Shown: positions 11,456 to 23,248, numbered from the stretch's first letter. The stretch: DNA of 64,000 bases from Corydoras sp. C115 (GCA_019802505.1 JAFMOC010000021.1:4196501-4260500), one strand, 5' to 3'. The notes: generated from the letters alone by a model not told the origin. Translations and numbers: made by a program.

Positions 11456-11810
11456 AGGCAGGCAAACGTAGGCCTACTATTTGGTTTTGCCAACTTTTGC
11501 CAACCTTGTGAAAAGACCCTGTGACTAATGACAAATCTAGCAACTTTTTCTGGTGTTTTTGGAGACTCTAAAGTGAACACATATTCGTCAGTTTTTGTCC
11601 TGAGTGATTTATTCCTTAAACATGTAAGCTGACTATTATGCATTGATTACTAATTAGGTGATGGTGACTTTTAGCGACTTTTAGGACAGCCAATAGCTGC
11701 TTTCCTTACTAAGGAGTTGGCTACTCTTTTCCATAAAATGAAAAAGTTGATGATGTGGGTCAATCAAAAGTGATTTCTGTTGTATTTCATGTCATGTGAT
11801 TTATAACAGG
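11456..11810. other. Intergenic, no gene
   Basis: Nothing recognised. Confidence 0.35.
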
Positions 11811-12124
11811 GGCGGCACTGTGGCTTAGTGCTTAGCACGTTCACCTCTCAGCACTAGGTATTCAACGTTCGAATCCCGATCTGGGTAGAGTTTTCATGTT
11901 CTCCCCGTGTCTGTGTGTGTTTACCTTCTGGTTTCCTCCCCCAATCCAAAAACATGGAATCAAGGAAAATTGAATGCTTTAAATTGTCCCATACTGTGTG
12001 TGTGTATATTTGTGAGTGAGTGTGCCCAGCAACAGATTGGAGCCCTGTGCTTGGTGAATCTGCCCAGCTCCCGAAACATTCTCCCCTGAATAGGCACCCA
12101 ACCCCACCCTGCTTGAACCTAGTA
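11811..12124 (+). mobile_element. Family A SINE, lacking its tail, fused to the next copy
   Basis: Plus-strand head ggcggcactgtggcttag, box B (acgttcgaatcccgat), body and 3' part are present. The sequence runs directly into the head of a second copy at about 12125, so the GAAT tail is absent. Confidence 0.85.
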
Positions 12125-13680
12125 GGCACTGTGGCTTAGTGGTAGCACATTTTTTTCTCAGCGCTAGGGATTCCAGGTTTGAATCCCGATCTGGGTGGAG
12201 TTTCCATGTTTTCCCTGTGTCCGTCTGAGTTTTCTCCGGGTTCTCTCGTTTCTTCCCGCGGTCCAAAAACATTAAGTTAAATGGAATAATCTAAATTGCC
12301 ACATGTAGTGTGTGAGTGAGTGAGTGTGAGTGAGTGTGAGTGAGTTTGAGTGAGTGTGAATGATTGTGAGTGTGAGTGATTTTGAGTGAGTGTGAGTGAG
12401 TTTGAGTGAGTGTGAATGAGTTTGAGTGAGTGTGAATGAGTGTGAGTGTGAGTGAGTGTGAATGAGTGTGAGTGAGTTTGAATGAGTGGGAGTGAGTTTG
12501 AGTGAGTGAGTGAGTGAGTGAGTGAGTGTGAATGAGTGTGAGTGAGTTTGAATGAGTGGGAGTGAGTTTGAGTGAGTGAGTGAGTGAGTGAGTGAGTTTG
12601 AGTGAGTGAGTGAGTGAGTGTGAATGAGTGTGAGTGTGAGTGAGTTTGAATGAGTGGGAGTAAGTTTGAGTGAGTGAGTGAGTGAGTGAGTGAGTGAGTG
12701 AGTGTGAATGAGTGTGAGTGTGAGTGAGTTTGAATGAGTGGGAGTAAGTTTGAGTGAGTGAGTGAGTGAGTGAGTTTGAGTGAGTGAGTGAGTGAGTTTG
12801 AATGAGTGGGAGTGAGTTTGAGTGAATGTGAATGAGTGTGAGTGTGAGTGAGTGTGAATGAGTGTGAGTGTGAGTGAGTTTGAATGAGTGGGAGTGAGTT
12901 TGAGTGAGTGAGTGAGTGAGTGAGTGAGTGAGTTTGAGTGAGTGAGTGTGAATGAGTGTGAGTGTGAGTGAGTTTGAATGAGTGGGAGTAAGTTTGAGTG
13001 AGTGAGTGAGTGAGTGAGTGAGTGAGTGAGTGAGTGTGAATGAGTGTGAGTGTGAGTGAGTTTGAATGAGTGGGAGTAAGTTTGAGTGAGTGAGTGAGTG
13101 AGTGAGTTTGAGTGAGTGAGTGAGTGAGTGAGTGAGTTTGAATGAGTGGGAGTGAGTTTGAGTGAATGTGAATGAGTGTGAGTGTGAGTGAGTTTGAATG
13201 AGTGGGAGTGAGTTTGAATGAGTGGGAGTGAGTTTGAATGAGTGAGTGAGTGAGTGAGTTTGAGTGAGTGAGTGAGTGAGTGAGTGTGAATGAGTGTGAG
13301 TGTGAGTGAGTTTGAATGAGTGGGAGTGAGTTTGAGTGAGTGAGTGAGTTTGAGTGAGTGAGTGAGTGAGTTTGAATGAGTGGGAGTCAGTTTGAGTGAA
13401 TGTGAATGAGTGTGAGTGTGAGTGAGTTTGAATGAGTGGGAGTGAGTTTGAGTGAGTGTGAATGAGTGTGAGTGTGAGTGAGTTTGAATGAGTGGGAGTG
13501 AGTTTGAGTGAGTGAGTGAGTGAGTGAGTTTGAGTGAGTGAGTGAGTTAATATGCCCAGCGATAGATTGGAGCCCTGTGCTTGGTGTATCTGCCCAACGC
13601 CTGAAACGTTCTCCCTGGATGGGCATGGGGACCCTTGTAGAGGATTAAGCGGAAGAGAATGAATGAATGAATGAATGAAA
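12125..13680 (+). mobile_element. Family A SINE interrupted by a 1.24-kb minisatellite
   Basis: The head and first body half lie at 12125-12307 (ggcactgtggcttagtgg to cacatgtagtgtgtgag). The second half lies at 13548-13680 (tatgcccagcgatagattgg to a GAAT tail). Between them the short GTGAGTGAG spacer present in every family A copy has expanded to about 1240 bp. The element is otherwise colinear with normal copies. Confidence 0.88.
12308..13547. repeat. TGAG-type minisatellite with higher-order structure
   Basis: About 1.24 kb of GTGAGTGA units with variants (gagtttgaatgagtggga, gtgaatgagtgtgagtg). A longer compound unit of roughly 60-100 bp recurs, for example starting near 12617, 12710 and 13034, so growth was by duplication of blocks as well as single units. 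Confidence 0.95.
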
Positions 13681-13713
13681 TAATAAATAAGTTACAACAT
13701 ATAACTAGCACAC

Positions 13714-14058
13714 GGCGGCACGGTGGCTTAGTGGTTAGCACGTTCGCCTCTCAGCGCTAGGGATTCCCGGTTCGAATCCCCATCTGGGTGGAGTTTCCAT
13801 GTTCTCCCCGTGTCTGCGTGGGTTTCCTCCGGGTTCTCCGGTTTCCTCCCACAGTCCAAAAACATGGATCAAGTCAATTGAATTCTCAAAATTGCCCTAT
13901 ATAGAGTGTGTCTGTGTGAGTGAGTGTGTGCCCAGCGATGGATTGGCGCCCTGTCCTGGGTCTATCTGCCCAGCGCCCGAGATGTTCTCCCCTGGATGGG
14001 CATGGGGAACCCCACCGCGACCCTAATAGAGGATAAAGCGGGAGATAATGAATGAATG
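13714..14058 (+). mobile_element. Family A SINE, full length and well preserved
   Basis: This is the best reference copy in the window. Box A is tggcttagtgg (13724-13734) and box B ggttcgaatcc (13769-13779), followed by the whole body, the TGAG spacer (about 13916-13926) and a GAATGAAT tail. It is flanked by an 11-bp target duplication, aactagcacac, at 13703-13713 and 14059-14069. It ends only about 20-30 bp before the CpG-rich promoter block of robo3. Confidence 0.92.
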
Positions 14059-14084
14059 AACTAGCACACATGAGAAGGGTCTGG

Positions 14085-14652
14085 TTTGCTGAGCCTGGCG
14101 TTTAAAGCTCCGCGGTCCCTTTAAGACGCACTCTGGCGTTAGGATGCTCTGAGGGGGGCGCGAGGCTGAGCCTCCGAAAAGCGCTTCATTCACTCTGAGC
14201 TCGGACCAAACGGCGGAGATGGACGCGGCACACGTGAATGAACTACAAGGCAAAATCTGGATCGGGGTTTAACTGGAAAACTGATTAAAAAAGTCTTAAA
14301 TGTAGTCGGAATTACATCCGACTATCCGACAAGTAAATCCCCGTTTGGGTGAAACAATCAGGACTAAGGTGCGATCCTCGCTTTTGCTGGAGTTAAACGG
14401 ACGGACTGGCGAACGATGTTAGAGTCAGTGTGAAAGTGTGTTTGTAGTGTAAAGTGTAAATTAACTACATACTGTCGTTGAATGGATCCCTTTATTTCCA
14501 GTAGTCTTCCTATTAGGAAGTAATAAATCGCTGTCCGGCACTCAGAAGCGGATTGTAAGAATAATCGTGGATGCTGCCGGACAGAGCGGTGCGTCTGTGA
14601 AGCGTGCGGACTGTGGACTCGCTGAAGCGCTCCCGCTCCCGGCCGCAGGGTG
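14085..14652 (+). promoter_or_regulatory. robo3: CpG-rich promoter and 5' leader of robo3
   Basis: The sequence changes abruptly from AT-rich repeats to CpG-rich DNA (for example ggggggcgcgaggctgag near 14153, many CG dinucleotides, a CACGTG E-box at 14231-14236). It remains so up to the start codon at 14653. No TATA box is evident, as usual for CpG-island promoters of developmental genes. The transcription start is not visible. Within the block are five short upstream ORFs in the sense strand: 14219-14272, the start-stop atgtag at 14300-14305, 14416-14433, 14482-14523 and 14571-14600. All end before the main ATG. If the mature leader contains them they should reduce translation. Promoter assignment is inferred from composition and position. 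Confidence 0.65.
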
Positions 14653-14716
14653 ATGGAGTTTAAACGGACTTTCCATCTTTTAGCGGTTTTATATGCTCTC
14701 ATCTACTTGGCACAGG
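14653..14716 (+). CDS. robo3: robo3 coding exon 1 (signal peptide)
   Basis: This is the first coding exon of a roundabout receptor, the single-pass axon-guidance receptor for Slit-family signals, which steers commissural axons at the midline. It encodes residues 1-21: MEFKRT, then a hydrophobic stretch (HLLAVLYALIYLA) ending QG, which is a typical signal peptide with cleavage near residues 21-23. The ATG at 14653 was chosen because it is the first in frame with the splice junction; the other upstream ATGs open short closed frames. The donor is ...cacag|g then gtaagt, leaving one base of the split codon (phase 1). That base joins the first two of exon 2 to give Gly22. Zebrafish robo3 is known to use alternative promoters and first exons, so a second first exon may exist elsewhere. 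Identification of this exon rests on phase, signal-peptide character and CpG context more than on sequence identity. Confidence 0.78.
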
Positions 14717-15203
14717 GTAAGTTATAAGTTTTAAAAGTTTAGTCTGATGTGGCACGATTTTGAAAAATACAAAGAGTTGTATAATAGGTGTGTAATAAGT
14801 TAAAAACCCACTAGTGGGGTGGTCTACGGTCTATGGTCTATGGTCTTATCTGTTTTGTAAAGAAAAATTACGCACATCAAAAAAGAGTCTGGTTCATTTT
14901 ATCGTGGAAGTGAAAAGGAATCTAAATAAGATTTCAGGCTTTGTAGAATAAATTGCGTTTTAAGCGGTCTTTCAGCAGTCTAATTTAACAGCATAATTTC
15001 ATCATTTACATCTGTATTTAAAGACTTCATTATTTTAACGCAACAGTCTTCATTTACCTGTCTGTAAGGTCCAATGGATTTTTTTTTGGACTCGCTGGGT
15101 ACCAGATATTAAACTTTGTGCCAAGACACTAACCTCATTAAACCTCTCTAGCTTCTAATATGTAATTCATTGTCTGTAATGTTAGACCATACACACACAC
15201 ACA

Positions 15204-15206
<3 letters not shown>
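14717..15206. other. robo3: Start of robo3 intron 1
   Basis: Intron 1 is 14717-32210 (about 17.5 kb), with donor gtaagt. This first part has four imperfect ggtctatggtct-type units at about 14820-14846 and no other recognised feature. Confidence 0.7.

Positions 15207-15282
<76 letters not shown>
15207..15282. repeat. TA microsatellite
   Basis: About 37 TA units, preceded by a short CA run (15192-15203), in robo3 intron 1. Confidence 0.95.
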
Positions 15283-15284
<2 letters not shown>

Positions 15285-16629
15285 TATGGTGGTTCTGTAT
15301 AACATAAAATACATATGTATTTATATAAATAAATTTCAGAACCACCCAATAAAATGGGTATAATATAATAATTTTTAAATTTGGAACCTTTTCAATTCAA
15401 ATATCACAATAGACAAAAAAAGTGTGCATACCCACACCCGTTTAAACACACTGCAGAAACCTCTGACAGAGATAAATTGTAACAAAACTACTCTATCATT
15501 AACACTTGTACAGTAACAGTTGTCTCTGAAGCTAGTAATATCCATTATACAGCCTGTAATCGTAGACTATTTATCACCTGTAAGGAAACATTGTTATTAA
15601 CATTAGAAACTCATACTGTATTCCTACTTAAGTGAGAATTTTGAAAAGCATAACCAATGTTATAAGTGAAATCTAATTTGTTAAATATTCAGAGGCTCTA
15701 TGTTTCTGTATTTTATGTGTGTAAAATATATATTTAGCACTACAACATTTGCAACCCCATTTATTTCCCCAGACACAGTTATTAAGTCAAACCTTACTAC
15801 ATAACCATTTCCATTGATAAACCATCTTAGATCAGATGTACGTCTGTTCCCACCTGAATGCTTTCTTTTATTATTTTCAAGTCAGGCAGTTTCACGGCCT
15901 GGTTATAGTGTTTTTTTTTATGAGGTAGAAAACATGGTCTGTTGGGTCAGGCCCTATCTGAAGTGCTGGCCACAACAGCCACACAATGAATTACATATTG
16001 GAAGCTAGAGTGGGAGCAGACAGGGGACTGACATTTCAATCAAATACATCAGTACTGTGAGCAAAAGCTGTGGTTTTTGGTGCAACATTACAAGCTGGTC
16101 GTTTTGACCTTTTCCTCTCCATTGTGTACATCTTAAAACTGTAGACACTGAACCGATCACTAAAGTCAGCAGTACCTCTGAGCTTTTTTCTCGCCAACAA
16201 AATGTGCTATTGATCACTCAGTTTGGCTGTTGAGCTCTTGAGGTGAGGGTTCAGTTCAATGTGTGTGTGTGTGTGTGTGTGTTTGTCTGAATCTAACATT
16301 GGTATGTACAGCATGGATGCTGGCTACCTTCCTAAGTTTTCCTACCTAATAAAGCTATGAAAGAATTGGCTAGAGTTACACCTAAAGAGTTTGACATTGT
16401 CATGGTCCTATCTTTCTCTCCAGGGCAATCTAGTGTATGAGTTGGTGTAATTTGTAACTAGAAGAGAGTGTGCATTAGAAAGGTTCCTTTCAAAAGCTCT
16501 TGAAATAAACCCAGAACATCTGACACTTTCACTCTTCCCACTATTCCCCCTGTTCAGAGTTGACTTTGACTTAACGTTTCGGAGTGTGTCTTTGGGAAGA
16601 GGATTTGCCAGGTCAGATATCAATGTTGT
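15283..16629. other. robo3 intron 1, nothing recognised
   Basis: No coding or repeat family is evident apart from a short GT run at 16260-16282. Confidence 0.35.
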
Positions 16630-16830
16630 ACAAAAGGGCTTGGCTCTCAGTATTCATACTTGATCATGCCAAATATTTTTGATGAGGTTGGTGTCAAGGC
16701 CCATTGTGGGCCAATTAAGATCTTTTACACCTGACTTACTCAGCCATTTCTTTATGGATCTTGCTTTATGTATTGGGGTACAGTCATGTTAGAACAGAAA
16801 AGGGCCTTTCACAAAATTGAAAGCATACAA
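16630..16830 (-). mobile_element. Tc1-like transposase fragment (catalytic region)
   Basis: The - strand reads GPFLF, a stop, then HDCTPIHKARSIKKWL and, after decay, LIKNIWHD. These correspond to the second catalytic Asp motif (QHDxAPxH-like) and the region of the third acidic residue (NPIEHLWD-like) of Tc1-family transposases. The stop and substitutions show it is dead. Confidence 0.65.
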
Positions 16831-18430
16831 ATGAATAAAATTCATGGCTTTGAGGTTTGAATTTGCTGACTAAAAGGTATGTTTCAGTAATTTTGTTTAC
16901 AATATATAGTGTATATGGGAGCTTGCAGTCTAATTTGTTCTAGGAAATTATTTTACAAAAATATTTTACCTTGAGATGCTTGTTTTTGAAGAGATGTAAG
17001 CCAACCGATTGATCAGAGATTTATTGGTTGTGGTCCTCTTTTATTTTCTAGTTATCCTGCCTCAGCATTTGATTTCTCTCTCTGTATTGCTTTACTGTGT
17101 GGTGAATGCTTAACATTGAAAGCAGAAAGGAAATGCCAGTGAGGATTTGTATATTTCCCATGACATGTGAAAATTGCTTTGTATTTCCTTTTTCGCATAT
17201 ATAGTGAGTAAGGCTTGGACTTTACCGTTGTTCTGCTTATGCCTGATTTTTTAAAAATACATTTAATTTTAAGCTGTTATAAGATTAATGCATATGTATA
17301 GCAACAGTGTCTTTGAGCAAAACAAGCTACTGTATGCTTTTATCTGGACTAATCACTGCACACTTACATGGTTTCTATTTGTCAAGAAAGTGTAAATATA
17401 ATCAAAATGGGGTATTAACAACTTTAATAATCTGCATTTCCCAGAACACAGAAAGAAGAGTATTTGAACACAAAAAGAAGAGTTTTCATATTCTACAGTA
17501 GTTCTAAGATCTGAAAATGTTTGTCTGAAATGTGAAAGCACTAACGTACAGGTTTGGAAACAGCTGCACTATTGCTTGTTACTTGAAATTTGAGATTTCC
17601 TTTTTTTTCTGTCCTCATTTCTACATTTTATCTGTGTTCACCAATTTATATTGTTTCAATCATTACACGAATTTAATGCTAAAGAGCATAATACAATATT
17701 TGCAATTTCATATACATGTTAAATCAATATCACAATGTGCTTTTTTTTGTAAACTAGGTGATATGATTTCTGGAAGGTCTGTCTACTCTCTGGATATGTA
17801 ATAATAATGGAATAAGTTGGAATAAGAACGCTAGGAATATTATGTCACATTGATACAGTATGTCAGTAAAAACAAATTTGTGAATTATATAAACTATTTG
17901 GACAAAGGATTATGTACACTGTCCTGTTCTTCTGAGATTTTTATTGCGTTTTAATGTAGGGTTATTGTATTTTAAAAAAACATTTTAGGTTAATACTTCC
18001 AACATTGTGGCAAACTTTTCAGGATGACAGACACCATATATGTTTTATTAATATGAAATTTGATTAGATATATTTTAGTGGCCCGGAAACTTTGACCCTC
18101 AAACCACAGCCAACCCAACCCATCACCTTTGGGTTGACATACAATATTAAATGCAAGCAGTTTTTTTTCCCCCACAGGTATTCCAACATCTTGTAGAAAT
18201 CTATTTTACTGGTGGACAGGCCATTATACCTAATGAAAATAAATCTAAGGGTCCATATACACAACATTATACAGTATGTGAACATTTGATTACCAGTTCT
18301 ACATTTATCAGTCACATTATGAGGTATACTATCTTTTATTAATTGTCAATTTAGTCAGCACCATTTACATATAGATGCACTTTATGATTTAGCAATTACA
18401 TCCTGCAGTCCACATGTATCTATACATACT
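16831..18430. other. robo3 intron 1, AT-rich, no feature
   Basis: Short AT-rich open frames only, with no family resemblance. Confidence 0.35.
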
Positions 18431-19165
18431 TTGTTAGTCGCCATTAATTAGCTCTCCAATAATCAGGGCGCCAACTGCTCAGGTGTTACTTGGGTGGTAG
18501 ATGGTTCTCAGCACTGCATTCATACTTAAATTGATGGTGGTATGTTGGTGTGTGTTGCACTGGTTTTAGTGGATCAGACACAGTAGTATAGATTTTTGAA
18601 CTCTGAACTTACAATAATCCAAATTAACAAAATGTTTCGCAACTGACATCTTGGATGCAACATTCTTTAAGCACTAATCGGTTAGTTGTTGAGTAACAAA
18701 AATGTAAATAAACAGATGCAGACCTGTCTCTGATTTTACATTTACAAAGAGGGGTAATAAGATGGTGGCATGGTAGTATTGCAATTAATGAATCCACTTT
18801 ATAGCAAAAAGGGTTGTATCAGGAAGAGCACTCGGTTTCAATTTGTTCCAATTCGAATATGTGTATATTCCTGCAGTATTGAACCCTACATAAACAGCAG
18901 AAGAAAGGGAAAGAAGAAGGAATAGCAATAAGGTAGATGTGTCTAATAGAGTGTGTAGTGAGCGTTCAGTGTTTAAATCTTGATCTGATTAATTTTTGTG
19001 AACAAAAAATGGGGATTAACCAATTACGTAGAGAAGAAGTACAGTATGTAATTGCTGAATTACAAAGTGCATCTGTATAATAAATGGAGCTGATAAAATG
19101 AATAAAGAATGTGTGTACAAACAAATAGCTGTACCTGATAAAGTGGGTGGTGAGAGTAGGACTGG
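18431..19165. repeat. Decayed dispersed DNA repeat
   Basis: The words gcactgcattcatactta, gtgttgcactggttttagtg and gatcagacacagtag (about 18513-18587), and at the other side gtgtctaatagagtgtgtag (18940) and tgtacctgataaagtggg (19130), resemble a common interspersed repeat of fish genomes. Exact ends and family were not determined. Confidence 0.45.
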
Positions 19166-20502
19166 TGGTCAAGTGTCTCAATACAATGAAGTTTAAACAG
19201 CAGCAATTTCACTTTCATAAATATATGGGTTAAGAAATATACACGTTGAGTCCACGTTGTTGCGCATGGAAATTTCAACCATTTTTGTATGCATTACTGG
19301 CTGCTAATTTGCAGTGTTTTAGTTAAAGAAACAGTTTTGCAGGCTGAGAAAATGCCGTTTTTTGCAGAAAATATTGCATTGTTTATGATGAAATGCATAA
19401 AAAACTAGCAATGGATACTTTTCAGGAGTATAGGATGTGGTTACAAGTTGCAAGGATTGACCTAGAGTTGTCACTCACACAACATGACCCAGGCTTTTTC
19501 TGTCTCATGTATATACAATGACACATAGACATGTCATTTTAGATAAAAAAAAGCACCTTCAACTGAGTGTACTCTTATGTCTGTGTTTAAAGCCTCCCCA
19601 TGCTCACACTGACTATCTGATTCCTCACTAGGGGACAATAGAGGCTTTAGAGTTTTTATTGAATCCACTGATAAGGTATCTTATACAATCTAATACCTAT
19701 TTCATTCTTTTTGAATGGCTTGTCATTTTGACGAGGCTTCTCTTAAGACAAATCCAGTGTGTGAAGCAGCTCGTTGCTGTCTTAACTGACAAAAGGACTC
19801 ATAAAAGGTCACACTATAATAAGGGCTGAGTTAAAACCTGTAAAAATCTTGCTCACTCTAATGCAGTTGAGACGGAGTGAATAGGGTAACACAAAGCATG
19901 TGCATCAATCTGTCGCGTCTGTGGCCCTGGCTGACAGTGTAGGACAGCTTAATGACTGTCAAGCATTAGTTCCCGTTATTGTTGTGGTGACCCCCAAAGA
20001 TAGAGACAGAAGATCAAAACCCCAGTTCTCAGCAAAGCCTGGAAGTTAATGATTAGAGTGGAGCTTTAGGTCTTTTATTGCAGTTACATTGCTTCTTGAT
20101 ACTTTGCTGACATTTAGAGGATGTGGGTGGCTGGAAGAATAAGACCTGGTGTTTGGAATGGATTTGTAGGCAAGTCTTGCAATTAATGAGAAGGTGGTTT
20201 GGCTTTAATCGTTTTATTTTATTTTTTTACAATTAGTGTAGTTTATTGATATTACTGCTTTTCAAGTAGAGAGCCTTTAAAACTACAGTTACAGTTAACT
20301 GTAACAATTGTGTAAATACTAACATTTGAAGTTTGTTCTAATAACCAGCAAATTAAGATATTGCTGCAATAAAAGGAATTCAAAAAAGTGAAATGTATAA
20401 ACATTCTACATTTGGTCATTGTTCTAATAACCAGCAAATTAAGATATTCTAAGACAGTTAGTCATTTAGCAGACACTTTATATATATAGTATAGTACTGT
20501 AT
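19166..20502. other. robo3 intron 1, no gene; 30-bp direct repeat
   Basis: A 30-bp sequence beginning ttgttctaataaccagca occurs exactly at 20333-20362 and 20419-20448, 86 bp apart. The rest is unremarkable. Confidence 0.6.
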
Positions 20503-20870
20503 TTGATCCTCTTCTGCTTTTGGAAATACCCTAATTTTTCATGGCATAGATTCATTAAGGTGCTAGAAACATTCCTCTGAGGTTTTGGTCCATATTGACA
20601 TACTGTAGTAGCATTGTGCAGCTGCTGCAGATTTGTTGCCTGCACACCTATGGTGCGGATATACCATACCACTACATCCCAAAGGTGCTCTATTGGATTA
20701 AGCTCTGATGGCTATAAAGGCTATTTGAATACTGTGAACTTATTGATATGTAAAGAGTTTACATTTAGCTAAGCAATGTACCTCTCAAATCAGCCAACAG
20801 ATGATGAGTACACTGTGGTTATTAAAGGATGGACATGGTCAGCCATAATACTGAGATAAATGGCTGTGAT
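20503..20870 (-). mobile_element. Tc1-like transposase 3' fragment
   Basis: The - strand preserves pieces of the C-terminal half of a Tc1-like transposase: DHVHPF-like sequence near 20840, a degenerate SSDG-like region, SNRAPLG near 20690, VQATNLQQLHNAT (20640) and MSIWTKTSEECF (about 20570-20600). The segment expected to hold the second catalytic Asp appears shortened and unreadable (20745-20790). It is a dead copy. Confidence 0.7.
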
Positions 20871-20924
20871 GTTTAAATTTTTCTCTATTGTTATTAAAGT
20901 TTCCAAAGTATGAAAAGAAAATAT

Positions 20925-21239
20925 TCATTCATTCATTATCATCCGCTTTATCCTCTATTAGGGTCGCGGTGGGGTTCCCCATGCCCACCCAGGGGAGAAC
21001 GTCTTGGGCGTTGGGCAGATAGACCCAGGACAGGGCGCCAATCCATCGCTGGGCACACACTCACTCACTCAAACACACTCTATATGGGGCAATTTGGAGA
21101 ACTCAATTGACTTGATCCAAGTTTTTGGACCCACGCGGACACGGGAAGAACATGGAAACTCCACCCAGATGGGGATTCGAACTGGGAATCCCTAGCGCTG
21201 AGAGGCGAACGTGCTAACCACTAAGCCACTGTGCTGACC
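20925..21239 (-). mobile_element. Family A SINE, full length
   Basis: Minus-strand copy with an ATTC tail on the left and head ccactaagccactgtgct on the right, flanked by a perfect 14-bp target duplication (tgaaaagaaaatat at 20911-20924 and 21240-21253). A short deletion removes the words after gtttttgg. Confidence 0.92.
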
Positions 21240-21253
21240 TGAAAAGAAAATAT

Positions 21254-23235
21254 CCATAATCAAATTACTCATAAACTTGCTGATTTAAGGCAGGATGAAC
21301 TGATGCTTTTTTTGTTTATACCAAATTCTAATCCTTTCTTCCTAATGTTACCATGCAAATCTGGACTAAACAATAACAGCAATGTCTTCAATCTTTTATT
21401 TTCTATTGGTGAGCCGATCTGAATTGAATGAATTGAGTGAACTGAAGTTGTATCCCTGCTGAAACCTGGTTTAAGGTCTGAAGTGTTGTGCAGAGATGTT
21501 GTTCTGCACACTTCAGTTGTAAAAATTAGATTATTTGAGTCATTGTTCCCTTTCAGCCCAAAGCAACTCTGACTCTAGGCATTTTCACCTAGAGAACTGC
21601 TTAATTTATATTTTTAGCCATTGAGACAATTCTCTATAAATCCCTTTGATGGGTGTCCATGGAAATTCCACTGGCTCACTGGGTTCAAAAATACTTTAAA
21701 AATCACTTTATTTACTATTCCTCCTCATCCTGATGCTGTTTGGAACCTACATAATTCGTCTTGAGCATGTCTGCAACCATAAATGCATTGTTTCCATGTG
21801 ATTGATTGTTTAACTAGATAGTTGCATTAACCAACAATTGAACAGAAAAAAGTTAAATTATGACCGATGAGTGTACGTGTATCAAAAAAAATAAACACAC
21901 CCATAAATGCACTCATATCAGTTATAAAATATCAGTTATGAAAATCCAAAATAGTTGAGGCAGTGGAGTATTACACAACACATAAAAAAACTCCCTCTTG
22001 TAATTGTTTAATCAGCACACACTGATGCTTAAACTTAATGTTAATATGGTTGCTGTAGGTACACATGCTTCCTTCTCTGTAATCTATACAAATTTGCACA
22101 AACACTGTACAATTTAACTTCATTTAATTTTAGCTGTTTATTTGTAAATAGATTAATAAGGGGAATTAGCAATGTAAGTATTTCATTGTACATTGTAACG
22201 CCCATTTACATTGTGCAAAAATCTTGAATCTTGAGTGTTTACCACTGAGTAATATTACCATTAATCATAAGCCTTGAGTAAAGCAGAGCACTACTCCCAG
22301 AGATCTTTAAAATTTTAACATAATCTGTTGATTCTTACTAATGAGCAGTTTTAAATAGTAGCTGTGGCCGTAAACATCTCCTCTGTAAATGGCTACTCTA
22401 CTGGAAGTTTGCTCTAGTACAAATGGCATTGCTTTTATCACTCATTTCACTACTGTTTAATTTGGCTAGCATCTATCTGTGGAAGAGCTCTGTTTTAGTT
22501 ATTAACCTTTGAATGAAAGCCAGTTTTGTTATGTGAGCCAGCTGGCTAATGCTAGCCATCTGCCATTTTGTCAAAATGTTCCAGACGTAAGACACTCCTC
22601 TCTCCCATACTCAAAAATAACTGGTATTTAACTATGCATTTAGGATTGTTGAAGAATTTGTAAAAGTTAGATTTGACTAAAAGATGAAACTATTTTGTAG
22701 TGGCATAAGGGAGTGGGACAGAGTGAAAGATTCCAGGACTGGTACTGTTCTAATGCATTTGTTTCAGATTTATAATAAAAAAGCTTTAAATTGATCTGCT
22801 ACTCTGTTTTATTTTATTTTTTTTTTTTAAATATAATATAACTACACTGGAGACTAGAGTGGGATAGAAATGCAGTGTTGTATTTTTTGTTTTTACCATA
22901 TTACTCTGCATATTGTACAAATCAACATTAGCTAAAGTGATTCCTGGAAAATTTTTACCCTTATCCTGGATAAACATTGGGTATATTCTTTTATAGCTCT
23001 AAATGCATGTGTGGTAAAAACTTTATAGTTTATAGTTTTATAATTATATTAAAGCAGCATGAGTTTTGTTGTCTTGAATTTTTTTTTTTTGTTGAAAAAA
23101 AACAACCAATTTATTAGTATTAATGACCACTAGTCAAACTGCACAGAGACTAAGATGTTATCATTAGAATACTACATTTAAAATTTCTTACCAATTAAAA
23201 CCTAAACAGTAGTCGAATGTCAGAAATTAAATTAA
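21254..23235. other. robo3 intron 1, no gene
   Basis: Unremarkable AT-rich intron with poly-T runs. Confidence 0.35.
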
Positions 23236-23248
23236 ATAATCAACTTCT

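Noticed and set aside
12308..13547. CRISPR-like regular repeats
   Set aside because: There are no unique spacers; the units are 4-8 bp satellite variants in a vertebrate genome.
13387..13626. Ser-Leu-Thr-His-rich open frame on the - strand
   Set aside because: Translation of the TGAG minisatellite and the SINE 3' part.
13714..13790. tRNA gene suggested by box A and box B in SINE heads
   Set aside because: The cloverleaf cannot be completed and the sequence continues into the SINE body; these are tRNA-derived promoters, not tRNA genes.
14364..14702. 112-codon open frame antisense to the robo3 leader
   Set aside because: It overlaps the CpG-rich leader and exon 1 on the opposite strand and is explained by GC-rich composition; no domain.
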